A DNA stretch of 33,228 bases. Origin: Candidatus Nanoarchaeia archaeon (GTDB lineage: Archaea > Nanobdellota > Nanobdellia > SCGC-AAA011-G17 > JACPNG01). Each line of letters starts with the position of its first letter. The stretch's first letter is position 1. The translations under genes were made by a program, and so were the position numbers. Shown here one piece after another: positions 1-7,068 of the stretch. The DNA is taken from contig JAQTMK010000001.1 in assembly GCA_028714375.1 (NCBI GenBank), positions 348,835-382,062 of the forward strand, read 5' to 3'. The notes under the pieces are model-generated. The model did no database searches and was not told the origin of the DNA. It was given only the letters and a program-made list of their open reading frames with translations.

Positions 1-205
1 TTCCTGAAATGCCCAATCTGCCTTTTCCGTTTATGTTATCTGTTGCCCAAGCAGAAAATGTGATTTTTGTGTTTTCAAAATTATTTGCTTCATTGATAAA
101 AACTAGATTTCCGTTTTGAGCTCTTATGTCTGTGTTTGCTAAAGGTATAGCACTTACTAAACTCATAGATATGACTAATAGGATTAAAACTAAGAATTTT
201 CTCAT
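1..205 (-). CDS. Secreted protein, N-terminal part only (runs off the window edge)
   Basis: The reading frame opens with ATG at 205 and stays open to the window edge (68 codons). It starts MRKFLVLILLVISMSLVSA, a textbook signal peptide with two positive residues, a hydrophobic core and a likely cleavage site after VSA. The mature part visible is polar and mixed. A good Shine-Dalgarno site (GAGGTGG) sits 5 nt before the ATG, and a TATA-like CTATTTAAA lies about 60 nt upstream. The protein is therefore exported, but too little is present to name a family. The initial ATG and RBS agree, so the start is fairly sure. Confidence 0.75.
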   Translation of the reverse strand, partial: MRKFLVLILLVISMSLVSAIPLANTDIRAQNGNLVFINEANNFENTKITFSAWATDNINGKGRLGISG

Positions 206-289
206 ATTTCCACCTCTTTTTTTAAATAAAATCACCTTTACAGATTTAAAATAAGATTTGTTTAAATAGATAATTTAACTGGAATGATG

Positions 290-649
290 TTATTTTATAC
301 TATTCTTTATAATCTTATATTTTATATTATCCTTTTCATCGTAGTGGACTAACTTTTTTATAATTTTTGTGTAACCTTGTTCTTCAAAGAATTTTTCAGC
401 TGCATTTAATTGTTCTTCACCATGAGGGCTACCATTTGGAGTACTTTTTACTTCAACACAAACCACCTTCTTTGAATGGTATAATAAGATTAAATCGCAA
501 AATGTTCCATTATTTCTGCTCATTTTACTAAAATATCTCATATCTTTTAGGATTAGAGCCAGGTTCTTATGATCTTCGCCAATTAAAGAGGGTTCATTGA
601 AAATTCTATCAACAAGATTTTGATGAACTCCGTTTATGGGTTTACCCAT
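290..649 (-). CDS. PD-(D/E)XK superfamily nuclease-like protein
   Basis: A 119-aa protein of unknown specific role. Its centre reads CDLILLYHSKKVVCVEVKS, giving the signature D52 ... E66-V-K68 of the PD-(D/E)XK nuclease fold: an acidic residue opening one strand and E-x-K on the next. Acidic residues in the N-terminal helix (about residues 14-25) could supply the fourth ligand. The size suits a minimal Holliday-junction-resolvase, VRR-NUC or restriction-like core. No regulator or methylase is adjacent, so a restriction role is not supported. A TATA-like CTTTATAAG lies at about 684-694 on this strand. The fold call is from the motif only; the substrate is unknown. Confidence 0.6.
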   Translation of the reverse strand: MGKPINGVHQNLVDRIFNEPSLIGEDHKNLALILKDMRYFSKMSRNNGTFCDLILLYHSKKVVCVEVKSTPNGSPHGEEQLNAAEKFFEEQGYTKIIKKLVHYDEKDNIKYKIIKNSIK

Positions 650-683
650 TTTAATAAAGAATACAAAAAACCTTTAAAAAAAC

Positions 684-695
684 TTATAAAGTTTA
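684..695 (-). promoter_or_regulatory. TATA-like promoter of the PD-(D/E)XK gene
   Basis: On the minus strand AAACTTTATAAG precedes the ATG at 649 by about 40 nt, matching the AAAnCTTTATAAA pattern seen before other genes here. It lies back to back with the rnpB promoter on the other strand. Confidence 0.45.
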
Positions 696-712
696 ATATT
701 ATATATTCAATC

Positions 713-726
713 AAAACCTTTAAAAA
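713..726 (+). promoter_or_regulatory. BRE/TATA promoter of RNase P RNA
   Basis: AAAACC followed by TTTAAAAA (719-726) sits about 26 nt before the predicted 5' end of rnpB, the usual archaeal spacing. The same AAAACCTTTAWAAA string precedes rpp30, pop5 and tRNA-His/hisS. Confidence 0.65.
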
Positions 727-748
727 CCCAGATAATACCTAAAACACC

Positions 749-1065
749 GTAGGAAAGACACCTAACTTTCGGTATTAAACTGAGGAAAGTCCGTCCACCA
801 TAAACGGTTGCTTCTCATTGAGAGAAGTTCGAGAAATCGAAGGCAACCGCTCAGAAACGGCACGGCCTTATGTTGTTAAAGATGTGGCTGAGAAGGTTTT
901 GGTGACAGAACTGAGTTAACCAGCTGAATAGATATAAGGATACGATGAAACGGCGAGTCCCAACTGGTGCAAGTTCGAATGAACGCTAAGTTGAATGTTA
1001 GGCCAGATGATCGCTAGACTAAGTTTAGTTTGCATCTGACAAAAGACGGCTTATTTCTTTCCTAC
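749..1065 (+). ncRNA. rnpB: RNase P RNA (archaeal)
   Basis: The RNA subunit of RNase P, which removes 5' leaders of pre-tRNAs. The conserved GAGGAAAGTCCGTCCACC block (CR I region) is at 782-799, and the 3' partner region reads ACAAAAGACGGCTTAT near 1040-1054. The ends pair perfectly: GTAGGAAAG at 749-757 with CTTTCCTAC at 1057-1065, forming helix P1. A long hairpin around 806-850 (CGGTTGC with GCAACCG) fits P3 or a neighbouring helix. A TATA element at 719-726 gives a start near 746-749. The length of about 317 nt is normal. The 3' end overlaps the 3' end of a convergent small gene. Two RNase P proteins (Rpp30, Pop5) are encoded later in the window. Confidence 0.93.
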
Positions 1066-1308
1066 ACTTTTTATTTTATTTAATTCCTCTAAAGTTATGG
1101 TTTCTAATTTATTATTTTTATCTGGCATATAAAAACCATTGTCAGGATCGTGGACTGAAAATGAATACCCACCGTTGATTGGAAAGATGTCAACTTCTAT
1201 TTTTATTCCGTTTTTGGTGATAATACTATTCTTTAGAGGATAATATTTTCCGTATGTATTTAACTGTTTTTGAATATCATTAAGATCTTTGTAGATTCTA
1301 GGCTCCAT
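1051..1308 (-). CDS. Small hypothetical protein convergent with rnpB
   Basis: An 85-aa open frame (MEPRIYKDLND...) with no family I recognise. It is soluble, with mixed beta-like segments (IIT.NGIKIEVDIFPINGGYSFSVH) and a Lys/Leu-rich C-terminal helix. A TATA-like TTTTTATAAAT at about 1330-1343 on this strand precedes the ATG by about 25 nt, supporting real expression. The stop and the last four codons lie inside the RNase P RNA 3' strand of helix P1, so the two genes overlap tail to tail by about 15 nt. That overlap either shows extreme compaction or argues against the ORF; the promoter tips me toward real. Confidence 0.5.
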   Translation of the reverse strand: MEPRIYKDLNDIQKQLNTYGKYYPLKNSIITKNGIKIEVDIFPINGGYSFSVHDPDNGFYMPDKNNKLETITLEELNKIKSVGKK

Positions 1309-1363
1309 AAGATAAAAAATTAAGAATCATTTATAAAAATTTAGAAACTAAAAAATATAAAAA

Positions 1364-1380
1364 AAGGAGCTTAGCTCCTT
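1364..1380 (-). terminator. Hairpin terminator with T-tract
   Basis: AAGGAGC-TTA-GCTCCTT is a perfect 7-bp inverted repeat. On the minus strand it is followed by TTTTTTTATATTTTTT. It begins inside the TAA stop codon of the secreted-protein gene (1379-2167). One of four similar hairpins in the window, all ending minus-strand accessory genes. Confidence 0.75.
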
Positions 1381-2167
1381 AATTTAAAGCAATTGAACTT
1401 ATTGCCAATTGTCCGTATGTATTACAGTATGCCCATAAATCACCAGTAGCTTCAATTATAATTGTTGCCTTTGGTGCATTCTTCAAGGACAAATACTTAT
1501 ATGCAAAGCAAGCTTCACTGCCAAACTCTGCATCGCATGTAATTGGTAGAGTCCATGAACTTGTTATCCATGTTTCTGTTCCTAATTCATTGTCTTCATA
1601 AGTTCCAACTAACCATTTTTTATTGTATTCTCCAGTTTCTTTATTGTAGTCATATGCTAAGTAAATCTCGAAACTGTCATCAGTCAATCCATCTAAATGT
1701 CTTACACTGATTGTTCTTTTCATCTTTCCCTTAGTATCTTTTATTGGTACTTCTACAGAAGCTTCTACCCCTTCTTCTGTACAGTCTCCAGGTGCCACAA
1801 CCATTCTGAACGAACAAGTTCCAGACATTGTACCATCGCCTTGAACTTCTGTACAATCTGCTCCACCATATGATGTTTCTCCATAAGCTTTTGCTACATT
1901 AATTGCTCCAGTTTTGTATTTTGGTAAAACTGTATATTTAGCGTCTTTGAAGATTTTTTCAAATCCATCGACAATAGTCTTTCCATCTAATGCATAAGTA
2001 GTATGGTAGTATGGATTACTCCACCCACTCATGGGTTTTGCGACTTTTTCTTGGTAAACATTACCAAGATTAACGAAAGTTGTATCTTTTGATGGTTGAT
2101 TCCAAGCCAAAACAACACCAGAAAATCCAACTAAAAATATAGCCAATATAGCTAGAATTTTATTCAT
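1379..2167 (-). CDS. Secreted Cys-containing hypothetical protein
   Basis: A 262-aa exported protein. Residues 1-21 form a signal peptide (MNKILAILAIFLVGFSGVVLA, shown here in two parts: MNKILAILAIFL and VGFSGVVLA), with probable cleavage before WNQPS. The mature region has six cysteines (near residues 105, 118, 129, 211, 219 and 248), likely disulfide-paired outside the cell, and many beta-type segments rich in Thr, Tyr and Gly. I do not recognise the family. The start is fixed by GGAGG eight nt before the ATG. A hairpin terminator begins in the stop codon, so it is a single-gene unit. It is divergent from a winged-helix gene, with a perfect palindrome at 2202-2219 between promoter and RBS, suggesting control by that neighbour. 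Confidence 0.75.
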   Translation of the reverse strand: MNKILAILAIFLVGFSGVVLAWNQPSKDTTFVNLGNVYQEKVAKPMSGWSNPYYHTTYALDGKTIVDGFEKIFKDAKYTVLPKYKTGAINVAKAYGETSYGGADCTEVQGDGTMSGTCSFRMVVAPGDCTEEGVEASVEVPIKDTKGKMKRTISVRHLDGLTDDSFEIYLAYDYNKETGEYNKKWLVGTYEDNELGTETWITSSWTLPITCDAEFGSEACFAYKYLSLKNAPKATIIIEATGDLWAYCNTYGQLAISSIALN

Positions 2168-2201
2168 TTTTTATCCTCCATATCGAATTATCTCACCTCT
2201 A

Positions 2202-2219
2202 ACATCGTTTTTACGATGT
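2202..2219. promoter_or_regulatory. Perfect 7-bp inverted repeat, candidate operator
   Basis: ACATCGT-TTTT-ACGATGT lies between the shared TATA region (2225-2235) and the RBS of the leftward secreted-protein gene, right at its expected transcription start. The rightward neighbour encodes a winged-helix DNA-binding protein. An operator is the simplest reading; a hairpin at the 5' end of the mRNA is the alternative. Confidence 0.5.
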
Positions 2220-2224
2220 AGTGG

Positions 2225-2235
2225 TTATATATAAA
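2225..2235. promoter_or_regulatory. Bidirectional TATA region
   Basis: TTATATATAAA reads as a TATA box on both strands. It lies about 24 nt before the ATG at 2254 (a leaderless start for the regulator). On the other strand it would start transcription near 2205, giving a roughly 40-nt leader with an RBS. Confidence 0.6.
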
Positions 2236-2253
2236 TGTTTCTTAGTTTAGACC

Positions 2254-2508
2254 ATGATACTGAAGAGCAAAGAAGCCCACTGTACCTTTCAAATCCTAAA
2301 GATATTAAGTAAAGGAAAAGGGAAATATACTCAAATGTTTAAGACAACCAAGGTTTCCCATACCACCCTGCAATCTGTCTTAAAATGGTTAGTAGAAAAG
2401 AAATTTGTATTGAAAAAAGACATTGGACATATGAATGTCGATTATGAACTTACCGACAAAGGTAAAGAATTCTTGAAGGTCCTATGTCACATCGAAAAAT
2501 TGATGTAA
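2254..2508 (+). CDS. Winged-helix DNA-binding protein
   Basis: An 84-aa single-domain protein. The order helix (AHCTFQILKILSKG), helix (KYTQMFKTT), recognition helix (SHTTLQSVLKWLVEKKFV) and wing (LKKDIGHMNVDYELTDKGKEFLKVL) is the standard winged-helix layout of archaeal transcription factors, in the HxlR/MarR-like range. In particular the 'YELTDKGKEFL' wing-to-helix signature is typical. No ligand domain is present. The TATA box 24 nt upstream implies a leaderless mRNA. It is divergently transcribed from a secreted-protein gene with a palindrome in between, so local repression or autoregulation is likely but unproven. Confidence 0.8.
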   Translation: MILKSKEAHCTFQILKILSKGKGKYTQMFKTTKVSHTTLQSVLKWLVEKKFVLKKDIGHMNVDYELTDKGKEFLKVLCHIEKLM

Positions 2509-2565
2509 TTTTCTACAAAAGTAAAGCAGGTTTTTTCTGGAAAAAGAAATAATTCTAAACCATAA

Positions 2566-2577
2566 TCCTTATAAATC
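2566..2577 (+). promoter_or_regulatory. TATA promoter of sec61 beta-nac
   Basis: TCCTTATAAATC lies 22-30 nt before the ATG at 2598, so the transcript is nearly leaderless. Confidence 0.55.
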
Positions 2578-2597
2578 ACTAAAATTACTGAAAAATC

Positions 2598-2756
2598 ATG
2601 TCACAAGATAAAATTCAAATGCCATCCTCAGGCGGAGGTATTGTAAGATATTCAGATGAGGTTAGATCTAAGTTTGAGATGAAGCCACAGATAGTTGTAG
2701 CAATCTTAGTGATAGTAATTATTCTTGGTTTAGTATTGAGGTTTATGACAAAATGA
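2598..2756 (+). CDS. secG: Preprotein translocase Sec61 beta subunit
   Basis: A 52-aa protein, the small beta subunit of the SecYE-beta protein-conducting channel. It starts MSQDKIQMPSSGGGIVRYSD, the conserved Pro/Ser/Gly-rich N-terminus with the 'SGGGIVRY' core found in archaeal Sec61 beta, then has one transmembrane helix (QIVVAILVIVIILGLVLRF, about residues 31-49) ending in MTK. The length matches the family. The TGA stop overlaps the ATG of the NAC gene (ATGA), so the two are translationally coupled: one handles nascent chains at the ribosome exit and the other the membrane channel. SecE is encoded at 19618-19797. Confidence 0.92.
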   Translation: MSQDKIQMPSSGGGIVRYSDEVRSKFEMKPQIVVAILVIVIILGLVLRFMTK

Positions 2757-3088
2757 TACCTGGAATGGATCCAAAGGCAATGAAACAAGCAATGAAAAAG
2801 CTTGGAATGAAACAGGAAGAGATAGAAGCAACAGAAGTAATTATCAAATGTGGAGACAAGGAAATCGTAATCAAAGATCCTCAGGTTATGAAGATTAATA
2901 TGATGGGCCAGGATTCAATACAGATAACAGGAACAATCACAGAAAGAGATGCAGAAGTCTTTAATGAAGAAGATATAAAGACAGTAATGGAACAGACAGG
3001 CTGTGATGAAAAAACAGCAAAAGAGTTATTGCAGGAACAGGGAGACATAGCAGCAGCAATACTTGCATTTGATACAAAAGAACAATAG
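2753..3088 (+). CDS. nac: Nascent polypeptide-associated complex protein
   Basis: A 111-aa homologue of archaeal NAC, which forms a homodimer at the ribosomal exit tunnel and shields nascent chains. The start MIPGMDPKAMKQAMKKLGM is the conserved N-terminal helix. The beta-barrel NAC domain spans about residues 20-65 (ATEVIIKCGDKEIVIKDPQV and the 'IQITGT' strand). The last 40 residues form the UBA domain (NEEDIKTVMEQTGCDEKTAKELLQ). Length and domain order are typical. The gene overlaps sec61 beta by ATGA and is followed by a short AT-rich gap before the next gene. Confidence 0.95.
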   Translation: MIPGMDPKAMKQAMKKLGMKQEEIEATEVIIKCGDKEIVIKDPQVMKINMMGQDSIQITGTITERDAEVFNEEDIKTVMEQTGCDEKTAKELLQEQGDIAAAILAFDTKEQ

Positions 3089-3136
3089 ATACTTCTCTTT
3101 AATAATCTTTATTAAATAAAACATTGTTATTTAGTT

Positions 3137-3628
3137 ATGCTTTCAGATTTAAAACAAGTACATGAGTTGGTCAGAAAAGCAAATGAATATTATAACAGTG
3201 CAGACCACCTGACTTATGTTACCTACCCTTTAGTCAAAGACTTAAAATTAATAATAACAATAGTTGATAGTTTATACAGATCAATGGAAGCAGGTGTGAA
3301 TGCAGTTATCTTATATGAAAGGCTATACAAGAGAATAGATTTAGTTCCTGAAAGTTTTTCAGCAAGATTACAGATATTTCAGGAAAAATGTATGCCAAAC
3401 TATGGATTCAGCAGAGAACATCTTTTATTGATAAAAGATTTAAAAGAAATTATGGCACATAGGAACGAAAGTCCAATGGAATTTGTAAGAAAAGACAAAT
3501 ATATTATATGTTCTGATGACTATAACATGAAAACAATTACCATCGATAAAATAAAGAATTACTTATTCCAATCCAAAAGCTTTATAATTAAGTTAAACAA
3601 TCTCTTTAGGAATGCTGGAAAGTTTTAA
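3137..3628 (+). CDS. HEPN-like all-helical protein, first of a paralogous pair
   Basis: A 163-aa predicted all-helical protein. It shares with the next gene an 'ADHL(T/I)YVT' motif near residue 23, a long amphipathic helix after it, and an aligned C-terminal half (LKEIMAHRNESPMEFVRKDK against LREIRRSEYIGKEEYRKH). Helix spacing and the charged 'EIMAHRNES' segment resemble HEPN-type domains, but the strict Rx4-6H active motif is not present, so RNase activity is not supported. It overlaps the next gene by 17 nt, which in turn overlaps minD, so all three are probably co-translated and may act together. The function is unknown. Confidence 0.65.
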   Translation: MLSDLKQVHELVRKANEYYNSADHLTYVTYPLVKDLKLIITIVDSLYRSMEAGVNAVILYERLYKRIDLVPESFSARLQIFQEKCMPNYGFSREHLLLIKDLKEIMAHRNESPMEFVRKDKYIICSDDYNMKTITIDKIKNYLFQSKSFIIKLNNLFRNAGKF

Positions 3629-4064
3629 TGAGGAAACCTCTGCAAAGGAAGAAGTAAAAAGGGCAGATCATTTAATCTATGTTACTTTAAAGTACACTAG
3701 AACTGCTGATGTAATACATAATACTATAAAGAGACTTGCTTCAGCTTTTGAGATGTGTTTTGAGAAAATTCTTGAAGATTATAAAAGACAGAAAAAAATA
3801 AAAGAAGTTCCAAGAACTGGTTATGAAAAAGCACTCCTATTGGAAACTTTAATGAAAAATGATAAAAAAATGATGGATTACATTTCATTTTATTTGATGC
3901 TTAGGGAAATAAGAAGAAGCGAATATATCGGAAAAGAAGAATACAGGAAGCATGTAACTTTGATTTCAAAGGATTTTAGGATCAAAACTGATTTTTTAAA
4001 AGAACTTTTTGAAACAACAAAAAGATTTGTAGCCTATTGTGACGAAAAATACAAAAATGACTAG
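3612..4064 (+). CDS. HEPN-like all-helical protein, second of a paralogous pair
   Basis: A 150-aa helical paralogue of the preceding protein ('RADHLIYVTLKYTRTADVI' matches 'SADHLTYVTYPLVKDLKLI'). It is more basic than its partner and contains 'GKEEYRKHVTLIS' where the partner has 'SPMEFVRKDKYII'. The start lies 17 nt inside the upstream gene, and the stop overlaps the minD ATG by 8 nt (ATGACTAG). Tandem diverged copies often form heterodimers; a complex acting with or on the MinD-type ATPase is an inference from the double overlap. No catalytic motif was recognised. Confidence 0.65.
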   Translation: MLESFNEETSAKEEVKRADHLIYVTLKYTRTADVIHNTIKRLASAFEMCFEKILEDYKRQKKIKEVPRTGYEKALLLETLMKNDKKMMDYISFYLMLREIRRSEYIGKEEYRKHVTLISKDFRIKTDFLKELFETTKRFVAYCDEKYKND

Positions 4065-4824
4065 ATTCATAGGAATTATTTCTGGAAAAGGAGGGGTAGG
4101 AAAAACAACAACATCAATTAACCTAGGTGCAGCTCTAACCTATCTTGGAAAAAATACAGTTGTTGTTGATGCAAACCTGACCACCCCAAATATTGGAGTT
4201 CATTTGGGTTCTCCAGTAGTGCCTATAAACCTAAATCATGTTCTTCAGGGTAAAAACTCAATTCACGAAGCAATATATGAGCATCCTGCTGGAACAAAAA
4301 TTATTCCTGCCTCAATTTCATTGCAGGATCTGAAAAGAACAAATCCAGATTATTTTAAAAAACATATTAGAACCCTTACAAATCATGACGTTGTCTTGGT
4401 TGACTGCGCAGCAGGACTTGGAAGAGAGGCAATTATTGCAATAGATACAGTTGATGAATTAATTATTGTTACAAACCCAGAACTTCCAGCAATCACAGAT
4501 GCACTTAAGACAATAAAACTGGCTGAAGAGATGGGCAAGAAAATCCTTGGAGTCGTCTTGACAAAAACAAAAGACAACAATCTTGATGTATCAATAGAAA
4601 ATGTCCAGACAATACTTGAAAAACCGGTTATCTCAGTGATACCAGAAAGCAAGTCTGTAAGGGAAGCACTGACATTGAAAGATGCTGTTGTTCTTACACA
4701 TCCAAAATCAACTGCAGCAGTTAACTACAAGAAATTGGCCTCAAATCTTGTAGGAAGAAATTATGAAGAAGAGGTTTCTCCTGGCTTTTTTACAAGAGTG
4801 TTTTCAAGGATGGGATTTAAATAA
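4057..4824 (+). CDS. minD: MinD/ParA-family ATPase with C-terminal membrane-targeting helix
   Basis: A SIMIBI-class ATPase of 255 aa. The deviant Walker A GKGGVGKTTTS covers residues 10-20 (signature K11, P-loop K16), the Walker A' Asp is D38 (NTVVVDAN), and the Walker B is VVLVDCAAG (D116). 'TNPELPAITDALKTI' is the typical MinD switch-adjacent segment. The protein ends in GFFTRVFSRMGFK, an amphipathic basic-aromatic helix like the membrane-targeting sequence of MinD, implying ATP-dependent membrane binding. I start at ATG 4057 rather than the earlier GTG because it overlaps the upstream stop and begins directly at the first beta strand. Archaeal members position cell components; the partner may be the two upstream helical proteins. 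Confidence 0.88.
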   Translation: MTRFIGIISGKGGVGKTTTSINLGAALTYLGKNTVVVDANLTTPNIGVHLGSPVVPINLNHVLQGKNSIHEAIYEHPAGTKIIPASISLQDLKRTNPDYFKKHIRTLTNHDVVLVDCAAGLGREAIIAIDTVDELIIVTNPELPAITDALKTIKLAEEMGKKILGVVLTKTKDNNLDVSIENVQTILEKPVISVIPESKSVREALTLKDAVVLTHPKSTAAVNYKKLASNLVGRNYEEEVSPGFFTRVFSRMGFK

Positions 4825-4837
4825 AAACCTTTATAAA
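4823..4837 (+). promoter_or_regulatory. BRE/TATA promoter for tRNA-His and hisS
   Basis: AAAAACC-TTTATAAA, the strongest form of the window's promoter motif, starts at the stop of minD. Transcription would start near 4861, giving an approximately 80-nt leader before tRNA-His. The leader holds a nine-codon ORF (4867-4896). Confidence 0.6.
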
Positions 4838-4942
4838 CCATCTATTATCCTTAATACTTGATTAACATGACAAGAGCTGATTGTATTCATCGATAGTATT
4901 CTTGATTTAGATAGTTCTCAAACTTTTAGTAAAAACCAAAAT

Positions 4943-5015
4943 GGCGGCCATCGTACAGTGGCTAGTATACGGGACTGTGGATCCTGTGACGCGAGTCCGA
5001 TTCTCGCTGGCCGCC
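4943..5015 (+). tRNA. tRNA-His (anticodon GTG)
   Basis: It folds fully. The 8-bp acceptor pairs GGCGGCCA with TGGCCGCC, where the first G is an encoded G-1 opposite C73, the tRNA-His identity pair. The D stem is GTAC/GTAT, the anticodon stem CGGGA/TCCTG with loop CTGTGGA (anticodon GTG), the variable loop TGAC, and the T arm GCGAG-TCCGATT-CTCGC. CCA is not encoded. The histidyl-tRNA synthetase gene starts only 13 nt after the 3' end, so the two are probably made from one transcript. There is no sign of an intron. Confidence 0.95.
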
Positions 5016-5028
5016 CTCAAACTCTAAA

Positions 5029-6300
5029 ATGAAACCTCAACTAGCAAAAGGAACAAGGGATATACTCCCGGAAGAGCAGATAGTAAGACAGAAAATAATT
5101 AATATACTTAGAACTAAATTTGAATCTTATGGTTTTTCACCTTTGGAAACTCCAATATTGGAAAGGTATGAAACTTTAATTGCCAAGTTTGGAGCAGGAG
5201 AAGAATCAGATGCAACAAAAGAAATCTTCAGATTAAATGACCAGGGTGAAAGAGACCTAGGCTTAAGATTTGATTTAACCTTACCATTGGCAAGATTTAT
5301 TTCTTTAAACCCAAATCTAAAAATGCCTTTCAAAAGATACCAGATTGGACAGGTATTCAGAGATGGTCCAATAAAACTTGGAAGATACAGGGAATTTTGG
5401 CAGTGTGATATTGACGTAGTTGGTTCTAAAAACTTAAAATATGATGCAGAATTATTAAAAGTTGTTGATGATGTTTTCAAACAGCTAAACTTTGAGATTG
5501 AAATCCAGCTAAACAGCAGAAATATTTTAAAAGATATACTAACTTACCTGAAAATAAAAGAAAATCAGGATTCTATAATCATAACTTTGGATAAGATTGA
5601 AAAACTGACAGAAGAGGAAGTAGAAGCTGAACTAAAACAAAAAGGAGTTAAGAAAGCAAAAGAATTAATTAATTTATTAAAAAAAGAAAAAGATAATTCT
5701 AAAACTTTGACAAAATTAAAAAAATATGTCAAGGAAGATACCCTAAAAGAAATAGTAGAAATTTTGGATTATCTTAAACTCGTTGACGTTAATTCAGTAA
5801 TTCTAAATCCAGGACTGGCAAGAGGTCTTTCTTATTACACAGGTCCTGTGTTTGAAGTATTCTTAAAGAACTCAGAAATAAAGGGTTCTGTATGCGGCGG
5901 TGGAAGATATGACAATATGATTGGATTGTTTGTAAAAAATAAACAGGAAGTTCCTGCAACAGGAATATCCTTTGGATTGGATGTGATATCAGATGCCATA
6001 AGACTGAAAGAAAACTTTCCTGAAAAAACTCCTGTTAAAATTTATGTTATTCCAATAAAAAATCTTGATGAATGTATCCCAATTGTCCAGCAATTAAGAG
6101 ACAGCGGGATAAATGCAGATATAGACTACAATGGAAAAAATATTTACAAGAACCTGGACTACGCAGACAGATTAAAAATACCATACTCTCTGATTTGCGG
6201 TTCCAAGGAATTGGAAAGCAACAAGGTAAAACTCAAGAATATGGTTACAGGTGAAGAAAAATTAATGGCTCTTAAAGAAGTAATTAAATTCCTAAGTTAA
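5029..6300 (+). CDS. hisS: Histidyl-tRNA synthetase
   Basis: A class II synthetase of 423 aa that charges tRNA-His. The start MKPQLAKGTRDILPEEQ is the conserved HisRS N-terminus. Motif 2 is GRYREFWQCDIDVVG (about 123-137), the histidine-specific HisA motif is GLSYYTGPVFEVF (about 268-280), and motif 3 includes GISFGLD (about 316-322). The C-terminal anticodon-binding alpha/beta domain spans about 330-423 and carries the expected 'YVIPIKN' start. The middle insertion (about 190-240) is very Lys/Glu-rich. It follows tRNA-His by 13 nt, and its end overlaps the convergent scpA end by 17 nt. Confidence 0.96.
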   Translation: MKPQLAKGTRDILPEEQIVRQKIINILRTKFESYGFSPLETPILERYETLIAKFGAGEESDATKEIFRLNDQGERDLGLRFDLTLPLARFISLNPNLKMPFKRYQIGQVFRDGPIKLGRYREFWQCDIDVVGSKNLKYDAELLKVVDDVFKQLNFEIEIQLNSRNILKDILTYLKIKENQDSIIITLDKIEKLTEEEVEAELKQKGVKKAKELINLLKKEKDNSKTLTKLKKYVKEDTLKEIVEILDYLKLVDVNSVILNPGLARGLSYYTGPVFEVFLKNSEIKGSVCGGGRYDNMIGLFVKNKQEVPATGISFGLDVISDAIRLKENFPEKTPVKIYVIPIKNLDECIPIVQQLRDSGINADIDYNGKNIYKNLDYADRLKIPYSLICGSKELESNKVKLKNMVTGEEKLMALKEVIKFLS

Positions 6301-7024
6301 CTTCATAAGGTCCGTCATAATCTTCAGTGTATTTTGTTATGAATATTTCTTCAAAATGCTCGTTCTGTTTTATATTTATCTTTTTCTGGAAATCTAAATG
6401 CAACAAAGGCAACAATGTATAGATAACTGTCTCACTTGTTCTTTTTGGAACTAATTCTGAAAATGTAATTGTCTCTTTCTGTTTTAAGTAATCCATGACA
6501 GTTTCATAAACATTTTTAATTAAAGCAGTGATATCTACTTTTCTTTCAGGTATTTCCATATGTACTCTTTCATCCTGAAGTCTTTTCATAACTTTTCTGT
6601 GGCTTACCACCAGTGCTTTTTGCAGTGCTCCAATCAGATCACCCAATGTAATCTTTCTTTTTCTTGCCTGTGGAGTTTTCATTGCCAGACTTGGTATTTT
6701 TATTCCCTTTCTGTCTATTCCTGGTATTTCCTCATAGATTTCCTCTTCAGGAGGGTTTAGTAGATGATCCAGATTTGCAATATCTTCATCAACAAGTTTG
6801 TGTGACTTTATTCTCAGCAGCAATGAAGCAGCCAAAATTACTTTTCCGGAAACAAAGAAATTTGCCTCCTGCATTTGTTTTACAACTTCAATATATTTTT
6901 GGGTTAATTTAGAAATGTCAATATCCCAGGGATTCATCTCTTCTTTTTTTATTAATTCCTGGATGATTGTCTGCCAGGTAACCTCATCATCTTTCATCAA
7001 TAAATCATAGATTCTTTCATGCAT
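6284..7024 (-). CDS. scpA: Segregation and condensation protein A
   Basis: A 246-aa kleisin-family protein that bridges SMC heads in chromosome condensation. The N-terminal helical domain (QTIIQELIKKEEMNPWDIDISKLTQKYIEVVKQM) with 'NPWDIDI' is the diagnostic ScpA motif. It is followed by 'KVILAASLLLRIKSHKLV', also conserved. The C-terminal winged-helix domain (about 180-246) contains 'TFSELVP....VIYTLLPLLHL'. The middle (100-150) is a less conserved linker. ScpB and SMC are not in the window. A TATA box at 7046-7053 on this strand sits about 25 nt before the ATG, so the mRNA is leaderless. Confidence 0.93.
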   Translation of the reverse strand: MHERIYDLLMKDDEVTWQTIIQELIKKEEMNPWDIDISKLTQKYIEVVKQMQEANFFVSGKVILAASLLLRIKSHKLVDEDIANLDHLLNPPEEEIYEEIPGIDRKGIKIPSLAMKTPQARKRKITLGDLIGALQKALVVSHRKVMKRLQDERVHMEIPERKVDITALIKNVYETVMDYLKQKETITFSELVPKRTSETVIYTLLPLLHLDFQKKINIKQNEHFEEIFITKYTEDYDGPYEVNLGI

Positions 7025-7045
7025 AGGATTATTAGAAAAAACTGA

Positions 7046-7053
7046 TTTATAAA
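7046..7053 (-). promoter_or_regulatory. TATA box of scpA
   Basis: TTTATAAA on the minus strand is 22-29 nt before the scpA ATG. It is back to back with the rpp30 promoter. Confidence 0.6.
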
Positions 7054-7068
7054 TGTTGGGAATCCATT

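Noticed and set aside
4039..4056. GTG start for minD
   Set aside because: It adds six non-conserved residues; ATG 4057 overlaps the upstream stop and begins at the first strand.
4861..4942. C/D-box guide RNA in the tRNA-His leader
   Set aside because: CTGA and TGA-like words occur but box C is imperfect (TGACAA) and the spacing to the D-like box is only three nt.
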